Position numbers and translations under genes: made by a program | Shown here: piece after piece, positions 19,714 through 29,345 of the stretch | Position numbering within the stretch: position 1 is the stretch's first letter | Layout: each line of letters begins with the position of its first letter | Notes under the pieces: generated by a model | Told to the model about the DNA's origin: nothing | What the model saw: only the letters and a program-made list of their open reading frames with translations | Databases searched by the model: none | NCBI GenBank assembly: GCA_938041625.1 | Contig: CALISK010000200.1 | Span: forward strand, 1 to 35,535 | Length of the DNA: 35,535 bases | DNA from: an uncultured Tenacibaculum sp. | GTDB taxonomy: Bacteria > Bacteroidota > Bacteroidia > Flavobacteriales > Flavobacteriaceae | Direction of reading: 5' to 3'

Positions 19714-20115
19714 TTATTTCTTTAATTCAAATTTTTCAAATTGACCATTTGAAATAAGAGTTTCTGCATTTTCTAATTTACAAGACCTACCAAACATAAT
19801 ACTTAGTTTTTTTAATCTCATTATTATTGTATTATTTTTTATTGTGTAAGTTCCACTTGAAGATATTGTTCCTTGTGAATAATTCCAATAAGAAACATTA
19901 ACATCTTTTTTATTAACAAACTCAATAGAAGCAAGACTTGTAAGGTATGTTTTTGCAAAATCTGGATTCGCTTTTATATCTTCTGGCGATAATTGGTTTT
20001 CTGCATACCCTTTTTCTTCAAAAGTTTTTCCTGATAAATATGATGATGAAACTTTATACGTTTGATTACAAGAGATCAATAAAAAAATTGTTGCTGTTAA
20101 AAATATCTTTTTCAT
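19714..20115 (-). CDS. small lipoprotein (start moved to the internal ATG)
   Basis: MKKIFLTATIFLLISCNQ lipobox begins at 20115; the track ORF starts at 20175. Confidence 0.75.
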   Translation of the reverse strand: MKKIFLTATIFLLISCNQTYKVSSSYLSGKTFEEKGYAENQLSPEDIKANPDFAKTYLTSLASIEFVNKKDVNVSYWNYSQGTISSSGTYTIKNNTIIMRLKKLSIMFGRSCKLENAETLISNGQFEKFELKK

Positions 20116-20219
20116 TATTATGTTATTTTTAATTATGTCTTTAATTTTAATAAACATTAACCTTATCAGTTGCATAGGTTAATCAGATTATGATATGAAA
20201 AATCAATGTTAATAATTTT

Positions 20220-21353
20220 TTACACCTTGTACAAACTAAAACAACCATAATCGGTTCTTACTCCTAAATCTTCTCCTATAAATTTAATTTTTGCAGTTTT
20301 CACCATATGCGCTATTTTAAAACTACCTATCTTCTTTTTATTAATAAAATCGAAAATATAGACTGTTTGCCCTTGTCTTACCACTAGTTTTGATTGGTCA
20401 TTATTAAAACAAAAATCATTTACTTCTTTTGTATATTCAGGAATATCCAAGGAAGGGTATTCAATTTGCTTCCCGTCTTTTAAATTAAAAAAACGTAGTG
20501 GTTTTGGGTAATATTCTTTAACAACTAATATCTTTTCCAATTCTATGAACTCCATTTCACTTACAATATCGAAATCTCCTTTAATTTCTTTTACTCTTTT
20601 TTTATTTTTTATATCAATAATATTAATTTCTCCTATTTTGTTATGAAGAGCTAACATATTTTGAGTTTTTGAGGTGATTGCACAAAAAGGAGAATTTCCT
20701 TTAATAATTTCAACCTCGTAAGGTTGAGTAAAAATGACTTCGTTTTTACTATTTTTAACAAATAACTTTTCATTTGTTCCATAACTGTATGATTCTTTAG
20801 ATACTGATATAAAACTTGCCCATTCACCTTTTTCTCTATCTGCTATTTTTTCAAAGTTGTACGTATTTATATCAAAAGAATAAATATGATGATCTAAATC
20901 CATTAACAATAAATTATTAATTGAACTGTATTTAATATCCCATGGTAATACTTTAGGAAGTTTAATTGTGTTCTTCAAATCCCCTTTGTTATCTATATAA
21001 ATGATAAAATCATAACTATTTTTAGGATCTTCATAAGAGCCATGTTTGTATACAAAAATTCCTCTAGGTGTATCTTCAAAAGATAAAGCTCCTGTATAAC
21101 CTGTACCTACTAAATAATGTAATTTAGGAGTTCCAAATGTTTCTGTTTCATTACTTAGTATATATCCTTTTTTTAGAATCTCCCATTCTTTCTTATAAAA
21201 AAACTTAAGAGCATCTTCCTTTAACTTAAAAACCTTCTTATAGCTTCTTAGTTTTTCTTTCTTACCAATTTCATATAGAACCTCTGATTGTAATAACTCT
21301 ATATTAAATATTTTATCGATTTGCTTGTTATATAAAGAATGTTTTATAGTCAT
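20220..21353 (-). CDS. beta-propeller-like cytosolic protein, 377 aa
   Basis: Repeated beta units (IYSFDINTYNFEKIADR, INIIDIKNKKRVKEIKG, RFFNLKDGKQIEYPSL, VYIFDFINKKKIGSFK). Confidence 0.78.
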   Translation of the reverse strand: MTIKHSLYNKQIDKIFNIELLQSEVLYEIGKKEKLRSYKKVFKLKEDALKFFYKKEWEILKKGYILSNETETFGTPKLHYLVGTGYTGALSFEDTPRGIFVYKHGSYEDPKNSYDFIIYIDNKGDLKNTIKLPKVLPWDIKYSSINNLLLMDLDHHIYSFDINTYNFEKIADREKGEWASFISVSKESYSYGTNEKLFVKNSKNEVIFTQPYEVEIIKGNSPFCAITSKTQNMLALHNKIGEINIIDIKNKKRVKEIKGDFDIVSEMEFIELEKILVVKEYYPKPLRFFNLKDGKQIEYPSLDIPEYTKEVNDFCFNNDQSKLVVRQGQTVYIFDFINKKKIGSFKIAHMVKTAKIKFIGEDLGVRTDYGCFSLYKV

Positions 21354-21388
21354 TTTATTACTTCTTGTTTTTATTAAAGGGCTTTTTA

Positions 21389-22453
21389 CTATTTATAATA
21401 CTCTTCTCCATTTACATCTACATAACCCTCTCCATATTCTTCATGCTTAAATTCCGCTAAATTAAATTCAAACGGTTTTAGTTCTAAGTATCTAATGGAA
21501 GTTATATCATAATATCCGTATAACTTGTTTCTCTTTACTTTAATAGGCCACTGAGTAATATCTACAGAATCAAAATACTCTATTCCATATTTTTTAGATA
21601 GAATTCCAAAATAAGTTCCAAAATCTATGATCATAGATTCTTTTTTTGGAGAATTTTCATCGTATTGTAATGTTCGTTTCTTATTTAAAAAATAAATATC
21701 TTTTATGTTTTCTTTCTTTAAAGAGTCAATAACCTTATAATTATCAAAATTATAACTTGTAAATCCTATTGCTTTTTTTAAAATAAAATACTCTTCAACT
21801 TCTTCAATTTTTAAACCGTACGTAGTAACATTTCCACAAACTTCTTGACTATTTATTTTTATATCAATAGCCTCTTTAAGTTTGTTTAATTCTTCATCGT
21901 AATATTCAATTTCCGTAGTATCATTTAACACCTGAAAACCATTAGATATTCGAGAAATATGTTTAATCTTTTTTAATATTACGTCTCCTTTTCCATTAGT
22001 AACAGTTAATCGATTTCCTTTTTTTATAACCGTATACTGTTTGCCTTGCAAAAAAAGATTCCAAGTATTTTTTACAGGATACGATCTATCGTATTCTCTT
22101 ATTATTTTAGCGTTTATTTTTCTAGGTAATTTAATATAAATGCTAGCTTTCATATATAATTCATCTTCACTCCAAAAAAAATGATCATCTACATGTGAAA
22201 TCATCTCAACAGAACAAGAAGTAATTAATCTATTTTCTAATTCATCATATAAATGTACTTTTCCGCCAGCATCTCCAAATTTCACAAATGGCAGTTTTAA
22301 ATTAAAATACTTACTCCTAGATGCATATATACTGTACTGACCATCTGGACTGTAACTTTTATAATATTCACCTTCTGTTATAGTACTAATCCAATATAGC
22401 GTAATAGTTAAGCCAATAAAAATTCCTAATATAATTTTAGTTCTAAATTTCAT
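21389..22453 (-). CDS. membrane-anchored hypothetical protein (alternative start 22483)
   Basis: N-terminal TM segment KIILGIFIGLTITLYWIS; the internal ATG at 22453 is the likelier start. Confidence 0.7.
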   Translation of the reverse strand: MKFRTKIILGIFIGLTITLYWISTITEGEYYKSYSPDGQYSIYASRSKYFNLKLPFVKFGDAGGKVHLYDELENRLITSCSVEMISHVDDHFFWSEDELYMKASIYIKLPRKINAKIIREYDRSYPVKNTWNLFLQGKQYTVIKKGNRLTVTNGKGDVILKKIKHISRISNGFQVLNDTTEIEYYDEELNKLKEAIDIKINSQEVCGNVTTYGLKIEEVEEYFILKKAIGFTSYNFDNYKVIDSLKKENIKDIYFLNKKRTLQYDENSPKKESMIIDFGTYFGILSKKYGIEYFDSVDITQWPIKVKRNKLYGYYDITSIRYLELKPFEFNLAEFKHEEYGEGYVDVNGEEYYK

Positions 22454-22517
22454 TTTTAGAATTTGTTTCCTGTATGAAACCATTTCTTTTACATATAATA
22501 CTTATAAAAGCATGGTA

Positions 22518-23045
22518 TTAAGGTTTTATCATTTTTGTGATTTCTTGTTTAATTTCTAAAATGTTATCCATCTCTTTAGGTATCATTACAAAATTCCCAA
22601 CTACACCAGAAACTTTAATTTGTATACCTCTTTTTTTCTCTTTTATCGATTTAATTTTACTTGCTAAAAATGTTTTATTGCTATAAGTACCAAACCTATT
22701 AACACGATTATAAAAATATTTTTGAATAAAATTGAGTTCTTCTTTAAATTCTTTACTTGTTCCAATAGTAACAGAATTATTGTCAATTATTACAAACCGA
22801 TACTTATTTAGTTTATATAACATACCATTAACTTGTTTAAACATGAATCCAAAAAGCACGATAAATAATAAACCTCCTAAAGTTAATGGTATTACCGCTA
22901 TTTTTGCATCGTCTTTTAAAATCAAAAAAAAAGTTATAGATATAATCAAACCAACTACTATTACTGAAGAAACCAAAGTGGTTTTTCTTGTCTTATTTGC
23001 TAATTCTTCTAATATTCTAGGGTTTGTTATTTTATATGTTTTCAT
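22518..23045 (-). CDS. two-TM membrane protein, 175 aa
   Basis: Two consecutive hydrophobic segments, then a soluble domain with a KEKKRGIQIKVSGV pattern. Confidence 0.75.
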   Translation of the reverse strand: MKTYKITNPRILEELANKTRKTTLVSSVIVVGLIISITFFLILKDDAKIAVIPLTLGGLLFIVLFGFMFKQVNGMLYKLNKYRFVIIDNNSVTIGTSKEFKEELNFIQKYFYNRVNRFGTYSNKTFLASKIKSIKEKKRGIQIKVSGVVGNFVMIPKEMDNILEIKQEITKMIKP

Positions 23046-23093
23046 TTTAAAATCTAATTTCTATTATAAAAAAACTTCAAATTTCAATTGTTT

Positions 23094-23813
23094 TTATAAC
23101 TTTATTCTATTTAATGTTGCATCAAAAAATACTACTTCTTTTTCTTCTTTTACTCCTTTCATTTCGTCTACTAACTTTTCTAAAATTACCCATTCACTTT
23201 CAAAAAGTAAATCATCATTATCTTTATTAATAAACGCTATTGTTTTTGATATAAATTCTTCATTTTTATACCCCCAAGAAATAGGCCTTGGCTCAAAATG
23301 TCTTCTGTATCCTCTTATAGCCATTCCAAACAAACTTACACAAGGAATTCTTTCTCCTATCTCAATTTTATGATTTGGTAAATTATTTATGGTCATTTTC
23401 TGACAACCCCAAATTACTTTCTCTTGTTCTGAAGAAGATCGCATATCTGCCAATGCAATAATTTTAATCGGATTTAACTCTATGATTATTGCGGGAATAA
23501 TTAATCCATTTTCGTAAGCAATTCTTTTAGTGACACTTCCTTTTCCTAAGGAGAATGAAAGCATTCCTAAAAATAAGGTTATAGGTACTAAAAATGATCC
23601 CCAAATCCAATGTCCTGTATAAAATGAATAAACAGATAAACTTAAACAACCTACTGTTAAAATAAGCGCAACATATTTAAGCGGATTTACTTTTACTTCA
23701 TATTCATCAAACTTTTCTATTTGATCTTCATCTGGTTCTATATTCATTGCTCTAGAGGCAGCGCTTAGATTTAATATATCTCCTTGATCTCCGATCTCTT
23801 TTTTAATTTCCAT
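23094..23813 (-). CDS. two-TM membrane protein, DUF3239-like
   Basis: TM pair followed by YENGLIIPAIIIELNPIKIIALADMRS and RIPCVSLFGMAIRGYRRHFEPRPISWGY, resembling DUF3239 (from memory). Confidence 0.65.
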   Translation of the reverse strand: MEIKKEIGDQGDILNLSAASRAMNIEPDEDQIEKFDEYEVKVNPLKYVALILTVGCLSLSVYSFYTGHWIWGSFLVPITLFLGMLSFSLGKGSVTKRIAYENGLIIPAIIIELNPIKIIALADMRSSSEQEKVIWGCQKMTINNLPNHKIEIGERIPCVSLFGMAIRGYRRHFEPRPISWGYKNEEFISKTIAFINKDNDDLLFESEWVILEKLVDEMKGVKEEKEVVFFDATLNRIKL

Positions 23814-23869
23814 TAAAATTATTTTCTTATTTAAATTATTTCTTTTTATTTATGAAGTTAATTTCTTAA

Positions 23870-24670
23870 TTACCCCATAATATCATATACCTTTCCAGAA
23901 TCAATTAACTTTTCTTTACTATTGTATAACTCTTCATAAACTCCACCTCTTATTGGTTTTTCTATTTTATAATTACCATTTCTATAAAAAGTTTTTACAA
24001 CCCCATTTGTATATGTTATCCTTTTTTTTATTTTATTTCTAAAGTCAAAATTTTTTATTACTTCTTTTATACTTCCTGGTAAATTTTTAGTTTTTATTAC
24101 AGTTATTAATTTTCCTTTTAAATATTTTTCTTCAATTCCTTTAATAAAATCTATTTTAGAACAATCACCCATTTCAGGGTTTTCATAATAATCACTACAC
24201 GAATATTCATAAATATTCTCTCCCTTTATTGTTTTTAATTCATAATAAACAGTTTTAGTTTCTTTATATGATTTTGTTATAATAGTATCTCCCCTCGTAT
24301 AAGTTTCTTTTTCTAAATATTTTTTTCTTTGATGAAATTCTTTAACACCTAAAACAAGCCCTTCTTTTACTTTTATCTCAGCTAATAATTGTCCTTCTTT
24401 CTGAACTCCAATAATTACTTTTACCGTTCCATCTATTTCTCCTGTGCTTACTATAGAAAACCAAAAAGACAAAGGTTGTGTACCTTCTTTAATCTCATAC
24501 ATATAACTACCTGGATGCAGTTTTTTACCATTTTTATTCTTAGCATGTACTTTTTCGCCTGTATTACCTCTATTATAAATATTAGTTTCATAATCTTTCT
24601 TGGAAAGTAGCGTTTGCCCAAATGTTAATAAAACTGACAGTAAGCAAATTAGAGTTGTTATTTTTTTCAT
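23870..24670 (-). CDS. exported protein, 266 aa
   Basis: Signal peptide MKKITTLICLLSVLLTFGQ; C-terminal YTNGVVKTFYRNGNYKIEKPIRGGVYEELYNSKEKLIDSGKVYD resembles MORN/toxin-antitoxin YwqK-like repeats. Confidence 0.7.
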   Translation of the reverse strand: MKKITTLICLLSVLLTFGQTLLSKKDYETNIYNRGNTGEKVHAKNKNGKKLHPGSYMYEIKEGTQPLSFWFSIVSTGEIDGTVKVIIGVQKEGQLLAEIKVKEGLVLGVKEFHQRKKYLEKETYTRGDTIITKSYKETKTVYYELKTIKGENIYEYSCSDYYENPEMGDCSKIDFIKGIEEKYLKGKLITVIKTKNLPGSIKEVIKNFDFRNKIKKRITYTNGVVKTFYRNGNYKIEKPIRGGVYEELYNSKEKLIDSGKVYDIMG

Positions 24671-24687
24671 TTTTTAAAAATTATTTT

Positions 24688-25338
24688 TTATTTCCTTTTC
24701 AAATCAGTTATTAATAATGGATTCTCTTTTCGCAATCTCTCTAATAACTTTTGAGTTTCTGTAGTTTTAGGATTTACTAATAACTGTTCATATTCTTTAG
24801 AAGTAATACCTACCATTTGTAAAAACTGAACCTCACCATGCGGTGTATTTATTTTTCCAAGTTCAGGATCAGAAACAAAAGCAATCGCTGTTATTTCTGT
24901 ATCTGTATTTAATCGAATAGGGCCATTAGCAGGAATAAAATGAAACTCTTCAAACCATTTTTTACTATTAAAAACATACTTCGCTAAATTTTGCATTAGA
25001 GATACTACCCATTGAAGATCTTCCTTATCTTCTTCTAAAGGAATTAAACGAAAAGTAAATTCAAATCCCCAACCACTAAATTCATTCCCTGTAGCTTCTT
25101 CATTGTAATAAAGATTTGACATTCCGTACGAAATAAAATGATCGTGATCTTTTTGCTTTTTCGATTTATAGATACTAACACCATCTAGAGGATCTTCTCC
25201 TCCTAACATCATTTTAAGAATAGTTGCATAATGTTTTGGTTCTTCATTAGGATATAATTTCTCTATTACTTCATCAATACTTTTCCAACCAACTGCTTCA
25301 TCTTCATTATACTTTTTTCTATATTCTTCTATATTCAC
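24688..25338 (-). CDS. suppressor-of-fused (SUFU)-like domain protein
   Basis: GEDPLDGVSIYKSKKQKDHDHFISYGMSNLYYNEEATGNEFSGWGFEFTFRLIP is characteristic of bacterial SUFU proteins. Confidence 0.85.
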   Translation of the reverse strand: MNIEEYRKKYNEDEAVGWKSIDEVIEKLYPNEEPKHYATILKMMLGGEDPLDGVSIYKSKKQKDHDHFISYGMSNLYYNEEATGNEFSGWGFEFTFRLIPLEEDKEDLQWVVSLMQNLAKYVFNSKKWFEEFHFIPANGPIRLNTDTEITAIAFVSDPELGKINTPHGEVQFLQMVGITSKEYEQLLVNPKTTETQKLLERLRKENPLLITDLKRK

Positions 25339-25506
25339 TTCTATTAGAATTAAAAATTACCGATAGTAAATATATTGAAACCTTCTTTTATTAATATTAA
25401 TGAAACTATTTCTGTATGTGAAGAATATTTTTTTGCTTTAAATACACTAACATCTGTAAAAAACAAGTAACTTAAAATTCTTTTCTAAAAATTATTTAAA
25501 ATAAAG

Positions 25507-25534
25507 ACTCCTTAAACTTTAAGGTTTAAGGAGT
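25507..25534. terminator. Bidirectional intrinsic terminator-like hairpin
   Basis: actccttaaac / gtttaaggagt 11-bp stem, 6-nt loop, T-rich flank on both strands; lies just after the stop of the 25560-28049 gene. Confidence 0.7.
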
Positions 25535-25559
25535 TTTTATTTTATTAAAAAATGAATTT

Positions 25560-28049
25560 TTAATTCTCTTTAACCGATAATAAATTAGCAAATAATTTAT
25601 ACGCTCCAGGTACACCTGCTGGTAATTCTCTAAAGAAACTTAAACCAGTATATATATAATTTCCTTTACCATATTTAGCAACTAACAAACTTCCTTTTTT
25701 AGCTGATTCTCCTTTATCATTCATTGATAATATAGGCGTATACTCACTACTCCATTTATTAGGAAAATACAAACCTCTTTCCTGCACCCAATTTTCAAAA
25801 TCTGTTGTTGTAATTTTATTTGGATAGTTTAAAATTGAATGTTGTTTTGCTAACATAGTTATTTTAGCAAACTCATCTGTAACTCTATCTCTAGATAATT
25901 GTAAATCATACGGAGCTTTTACATCTACTCTTCTATTTGTGTTATACTGCACAATTACGTTCCCTCCATTCTTAACATATTCTAAAATGTGTTTTTGTTT
26001 AAACTGAAGTTCTTTTTTAGTATTGTAAGCTCTAATACCAATTACTACTGCATCAAATGATGTTAAAGTAGTTTCATTAATGTTTTCTGGTGAAATCTCT
26101 GTAACTGTATATCCTATTTGACGTAAACTTTCTGGAACTGCATCTCCTGAACCTTGAATATAACCTATCGATTTTCCTTCTTTTTTAATATCTAAACGAA
26201 CTACTTTTGCTTTTGACGGTAATAGAATAGATTGTTTAGGTATATGACTATAATTAATCTCTACTAATTCTTTTTCAAAAGAAGTTCCATTAACTGAAGC
26301 TATGGCTTGTATATATCCATCAGATTGGTTTTTAGAAGGAGTTACCATAAAATCAACAACTCGTTTATCTCCTTTTTGCTCTATATTAAAATTAATACTT
26401 TTTGGAGATACAGACCATCCTTTTGGAGCTTTTAAGCTTACTGATCCTTTTGTATTCATAGCTCCTGAGCGAACTTCTACTCCTATTTTTTTTGCTTTTT
26501 TATCTGAAAAAATAAGAACTTTATCTTTTAATTTAGTAGTTACTTTAGGTAACACTTCAAAAGGTTCATAAATTTCCCCTTTATCACGTTGAGAATATCT
26601 TCTTACTACGTTCTTAGTAAATGAAATAGGTACATTCTCTATTACTAAGTTAAATTGAATTTGAACTGGACGTTTTGTTTCAGGATCTCCAATTAACCTT
26701 TGGTCATTTACTGTATACATTCCCAAATTCCATTCAGAAGCTAACCAATAAGGTGCCGAATATTTAAGATTCCCTACTGATAATGTTTCTGTGAAGGTTT
26801 GCTTTTTATTAGGTGCTAAATCAAGTGTCTTAGTTATTTTTTTATTAGATGGCAACCATTCTACAGAAGTAATTCCCATAGAAATTGAGCTTCTATTTAA
26901 AGCTTCTATATCTACCTTTACAGATGAATTCGGTGTTACACTAGATAATTTAGCTGAAGCTTCTAAATACAAACCTGCACAAGCTTCTATAATTTCTTTA
27001 ATTTGTTTTGTTTTTATTATTTTCCAATGATTGTCTTTCAATTTCTCAATTAAAGCATACGCTTTTAATAACTTTGGTAAATGTATAGATGGATTTGTAA
27101 AATTGAAATTCTTTTCAACATCATACAAAATAGTTCCAATTTCTCCACCGCCTGCTACTCTATTCCATGTAGTATTAATACCTGAAAAAAGATCTTTTTT
27201 ATCTTTTGGAAAATCTCCTTTTAAAAATTCAACATATTCTGTTTGCCCACCTCTGGTTGTCACTCTTCCAAAACCTTGGCATAAGTGTTGGCTACTAGCC
27301 ATTGATGCTAATTCATTGTTTGAAACCCCTTTTAATGGGTAATATACACCTACATCAAAATTTAATAATTTACTCTGATCTGCTTTTGCAAACTTTTCTC
27401 TACTACCATAAAACCACCAAGAAGTATTAAAGAACAAACGATTTGGGTTCCAAGTATCTGTATACTTTAATTGTTCAGGGTATTTTGTTTTATCTCCTGC
27501 CAAATCAAAAGCTTCTACACTTAACATAGCAGAAGACGTATGATGTCCATGAGTAGTTCCTGGAGTTCTATGATTAAAACGATTAATAATCACATCTGGT
27601 TTAAATGTTCTAATTGCCCAAACCACATCAGATAATACTTTATCTTTATTCCATATTGCTAATGTTTCATCTGGATGTTTTGAATATCCAAAATCATTGG
27701 CTCTTGAGAAACGTTGCTCTCCCCCATCAACTCCTCTTGCAGCTAATAATTCTTGCGTTCTAATTACCCCTAATAATTCACGAATTTCTGAGCCAATTAA
27801 ATTCTGACCTCCATCACCTCTTGTTAATGATAAATAAGCAGTTCTTGCTTTTACATTATTGGCTAAATATGCTATTAACCGTGTGTTTTCATCATCTGGA
27901 TGTGCAGCAACATATAAAGCAGAACCCAAGAAATTTAATTTCTGAATTTTTTCATATACTTGATTTGTTGTTAATTTTTTTGGCTTTTGTGCTATCGCTG
28001 AAAAAAAAGTTAGCGCAAAGACGAAGGGTACTAATAATTGTTTTTTCAT
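25560..28049 (-). CDS. PIG-L family deacetylase with C-terminal GATase-like domain
   Basis: ALYVAAHPDDENTRLIAYLANN, LTRGDGGQN, HHTSSAML; C-terminal DAVVIGIRAYNT...GGNVIVQYNTN. Confidence 0.92.
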   Translation of the reverse strand: MKKQLLVPFVFALTFFSAIAQKPKKLTTNQVYEKIQKLNFLGSALYVAAHPDDENTRLIAYLANNVKARTAYLSLTRGDGGQNLIGSEIRELLGVIRTQELLAARGVDGGEQRFSRANDFGYSKHPDETLAIWNKDKVLSDVVWAIRTFKPDVIINRFNHRTPGTTHGHHTSSAMLSVEAFDLAGDKTKYPEQLKYTDTWNPNRLFFNTSWWFYGSREKFAKADQSKLLNFDVGVYYPLKGVSNNELASMASSQHLCQGFGRVTTRGGQTEYVEFLKGDFPKDKKDLFSGINTTWNRVAGGGEIGTILYDVEKNFNFTNPSIHLPKLLKAYALIEKLKDNHWKIIKTKQIKEIIEACAGLYLEASAKLSSVTPNSSVKVDIEALNRSSISMGITSVEWLPSNKKITKTLDLAPNKKQTFTETLSVGNLKYSAPYWLASEWNLGMYTVNDQRLIGDPETKRPVQIQFNLVIENVPISFTKNVVRRYSQRDKGEIYEPFEVLPKVTTKLKDKVLIFSDKKAKKIGVEVRSGAMNTKGSVSLKAPKGWSVSPKSINFNIEQKGDKRVVDFMVTPSKNQSDGYIQAIASVNGTSFEKELVEINYSHIPKQSILLPSKAKVVRLDIKKEGKSIGYIQGSGDAVPESLRQIGYTVTEISPENINETTLTSFDAVVIGIRAYNTKKELQFKQKHILEYVKNGGNVIVQYNTNRRVDVKAPYDLQLSRDRVTDEFAKITMLAKQHSILNYPNKITTTDFENWVQERGLYFPNKWSSEYTPILSMNDKGESAKKGSLLVAKYGKGNYIYTGLSFFRELPAGVPGAYKLFANLLSVKEN

Positions 28050-28068
28050 TTAATTATAAATAAAAATG

Positions 28069-28120
28069 TTAAGTCGAGCGGAGTCGAGACTTAACTATTT
28101 TACCTCTCGACTCCGCTCGA
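28069..28120. repeat. Palindromic repeat tcgagcggagtcgaga (28074-28089) / tctcgactccgctcga (28105-28120)
   Basis: Perfect 16-bp inverted repeat with 15-nt spacer; GC-rich against AT-rich flanks; in the divergent intergenic region. Confidence 0.85.
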
Positions 28121-28295
28121 GGCGACAAATTAGTCGTACAACAAATGTACTCTTTTTACGTTTTTAATAACTGAGTTTAACAAAATGCTAACACTTTTAT
28201 TAATTACAACAAAAGTACCTGACTATAAAAACAATAACTTTTAGATTTACTTTTTTGTGTACATTTACAATTAATCAATCAAAACTTTAACTACT

Positions 28296-29234
28296 ATGAA
28301 AATTAAATTTTCAATTTTATCTATTTGCATATTATTTTTAGCTTCCTGTAAAGGAAAAGATAACAAAAACGGGAATTCTCCCTCTCCTAATTTTTCAAAT
28401 AAAAATACTGCTTCTCAAATAATTACCTATTATAATCTTATTATAGATTATGATGCTAATGCTTCTGGAAAAATATCTAAATTAATAGATAAAGATCTAA
28501 AAACATTAGATAAAATGGTAACTGCTAAAAGTAAAAATAGAGGTTTTATTACTTGGACCACTTTTATTGGTATCGATCCTAAAGTAGAAAACTGGTCTGG
28601 TAGCTCTAGAGTTAATCTTTTAAAACCAGAAACTTTATTAGAAAAAAATATGGCTAACAAAGTATTGCCTTTGGTACAAGGGATGAACAATTCTTATAAA
28701 GAAACAAAAAAAGCTTATTTAGATTTTAAAAAATATTATAAAAATGAAGACTATAAAGATGATGCTTGGAAGAAAGGAGCTGAATTAATACAAGTAATGG
28801 GAGATAAAAGTAAATCGTATTACGAAAGTAGAAATAATTTTTATTCTGTTTTTGAAAATGTTATTGATAAAGCTGAAGAAGATGTATTATCAGATCATCC
28901 AATTAGAGATGAAATTATTCACGCAAAAAGAACTCTAAAATTAATAGATAAAACACTTACTCTACTTCAAAATAAAGAAACTCCTATTACTGATATTGAA
29001 GATATTTACAAAAAAGTAGAAGATCGTTTTAATGAAGGTAAAAAAATGGATCTCAAAAAATTGACTGAGCAAAATAAAGAAGATTATTTCAATTCTTTTT
29101 ATGATGAAGTTGATGAATTTTTAGGAGCTTTTAGAAAAGCAAAAAGAGATGGAAAAATAACAGACAGAGAATATAGAAGTGTTTATTCTGAATACAAAAG
29201 TGTTATAGGCGATTATAATCGTTTTGTAAAATAA
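28296..29234 (+). CDS. YiiG/DUF3829-type lipoprotein
   Basis: Lipobox FLASCKG; IITYYNLIIDYDA and helical C-terminus resemble DUF3829. Confidence 0.8.
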   Translation: MKIKFSILSICILFLASCKGKDNKNGNSPSPNFSNKNTASQIITYYNLIIDYDANASGKISKLIDKDLKTLDKMVTAKSKNRGFITWTTFIGIDPKVENWSGSSRVNLLKPETLLEKNMANKVLPLVQGMNNSYKETKKAYLDFKKYYKNEDYKDDAWKKGAELIQVMGDKSKSYYESRNNFYSVFENVIDKAEEDVLSDHPIRDEIIHAKRTLKLIDKTLTLLQNKETPITDIEDIYKKVEDRFNEGKKMDLKKLTEQNKEDYFNSFYDEVDEFLGAFRKAKRDGKITDREYRSVYSEYKSVIGDYNRFVK

Positions 29235-29256
29235 TTTATTTACTTCTATAAAATTA

Positions 29257-29293
29257 AAAAGCCAATAAAAGATTCATCTTTCATTGGCTTTTT
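29257..29293. terminator. Intrinsic terminator-like hairpin between convergent genes
   Basis: aaaagccaat ... attggctttt with T-run on the + strand and A/T symmetry. Confidence 0.75.
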
Positions 29294-29345
29294 AATTTTA
29301 TTTTTTAATAAGTTTTACATCAATAAACAATATTTTAGATCCCCT

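Noticed and set aside
22732-23373. 213-aa + strand ORF spanning two minus-strand genes
   Set aside because: Antisense across two clear membrane-protein genes and their intergenic gap; S/F/N-rich, no domain.
26302-27342. Three + strand ORFs inside the PIG-L gene
   Set aside because: Antisense to a strongly conserved family; no independent support.
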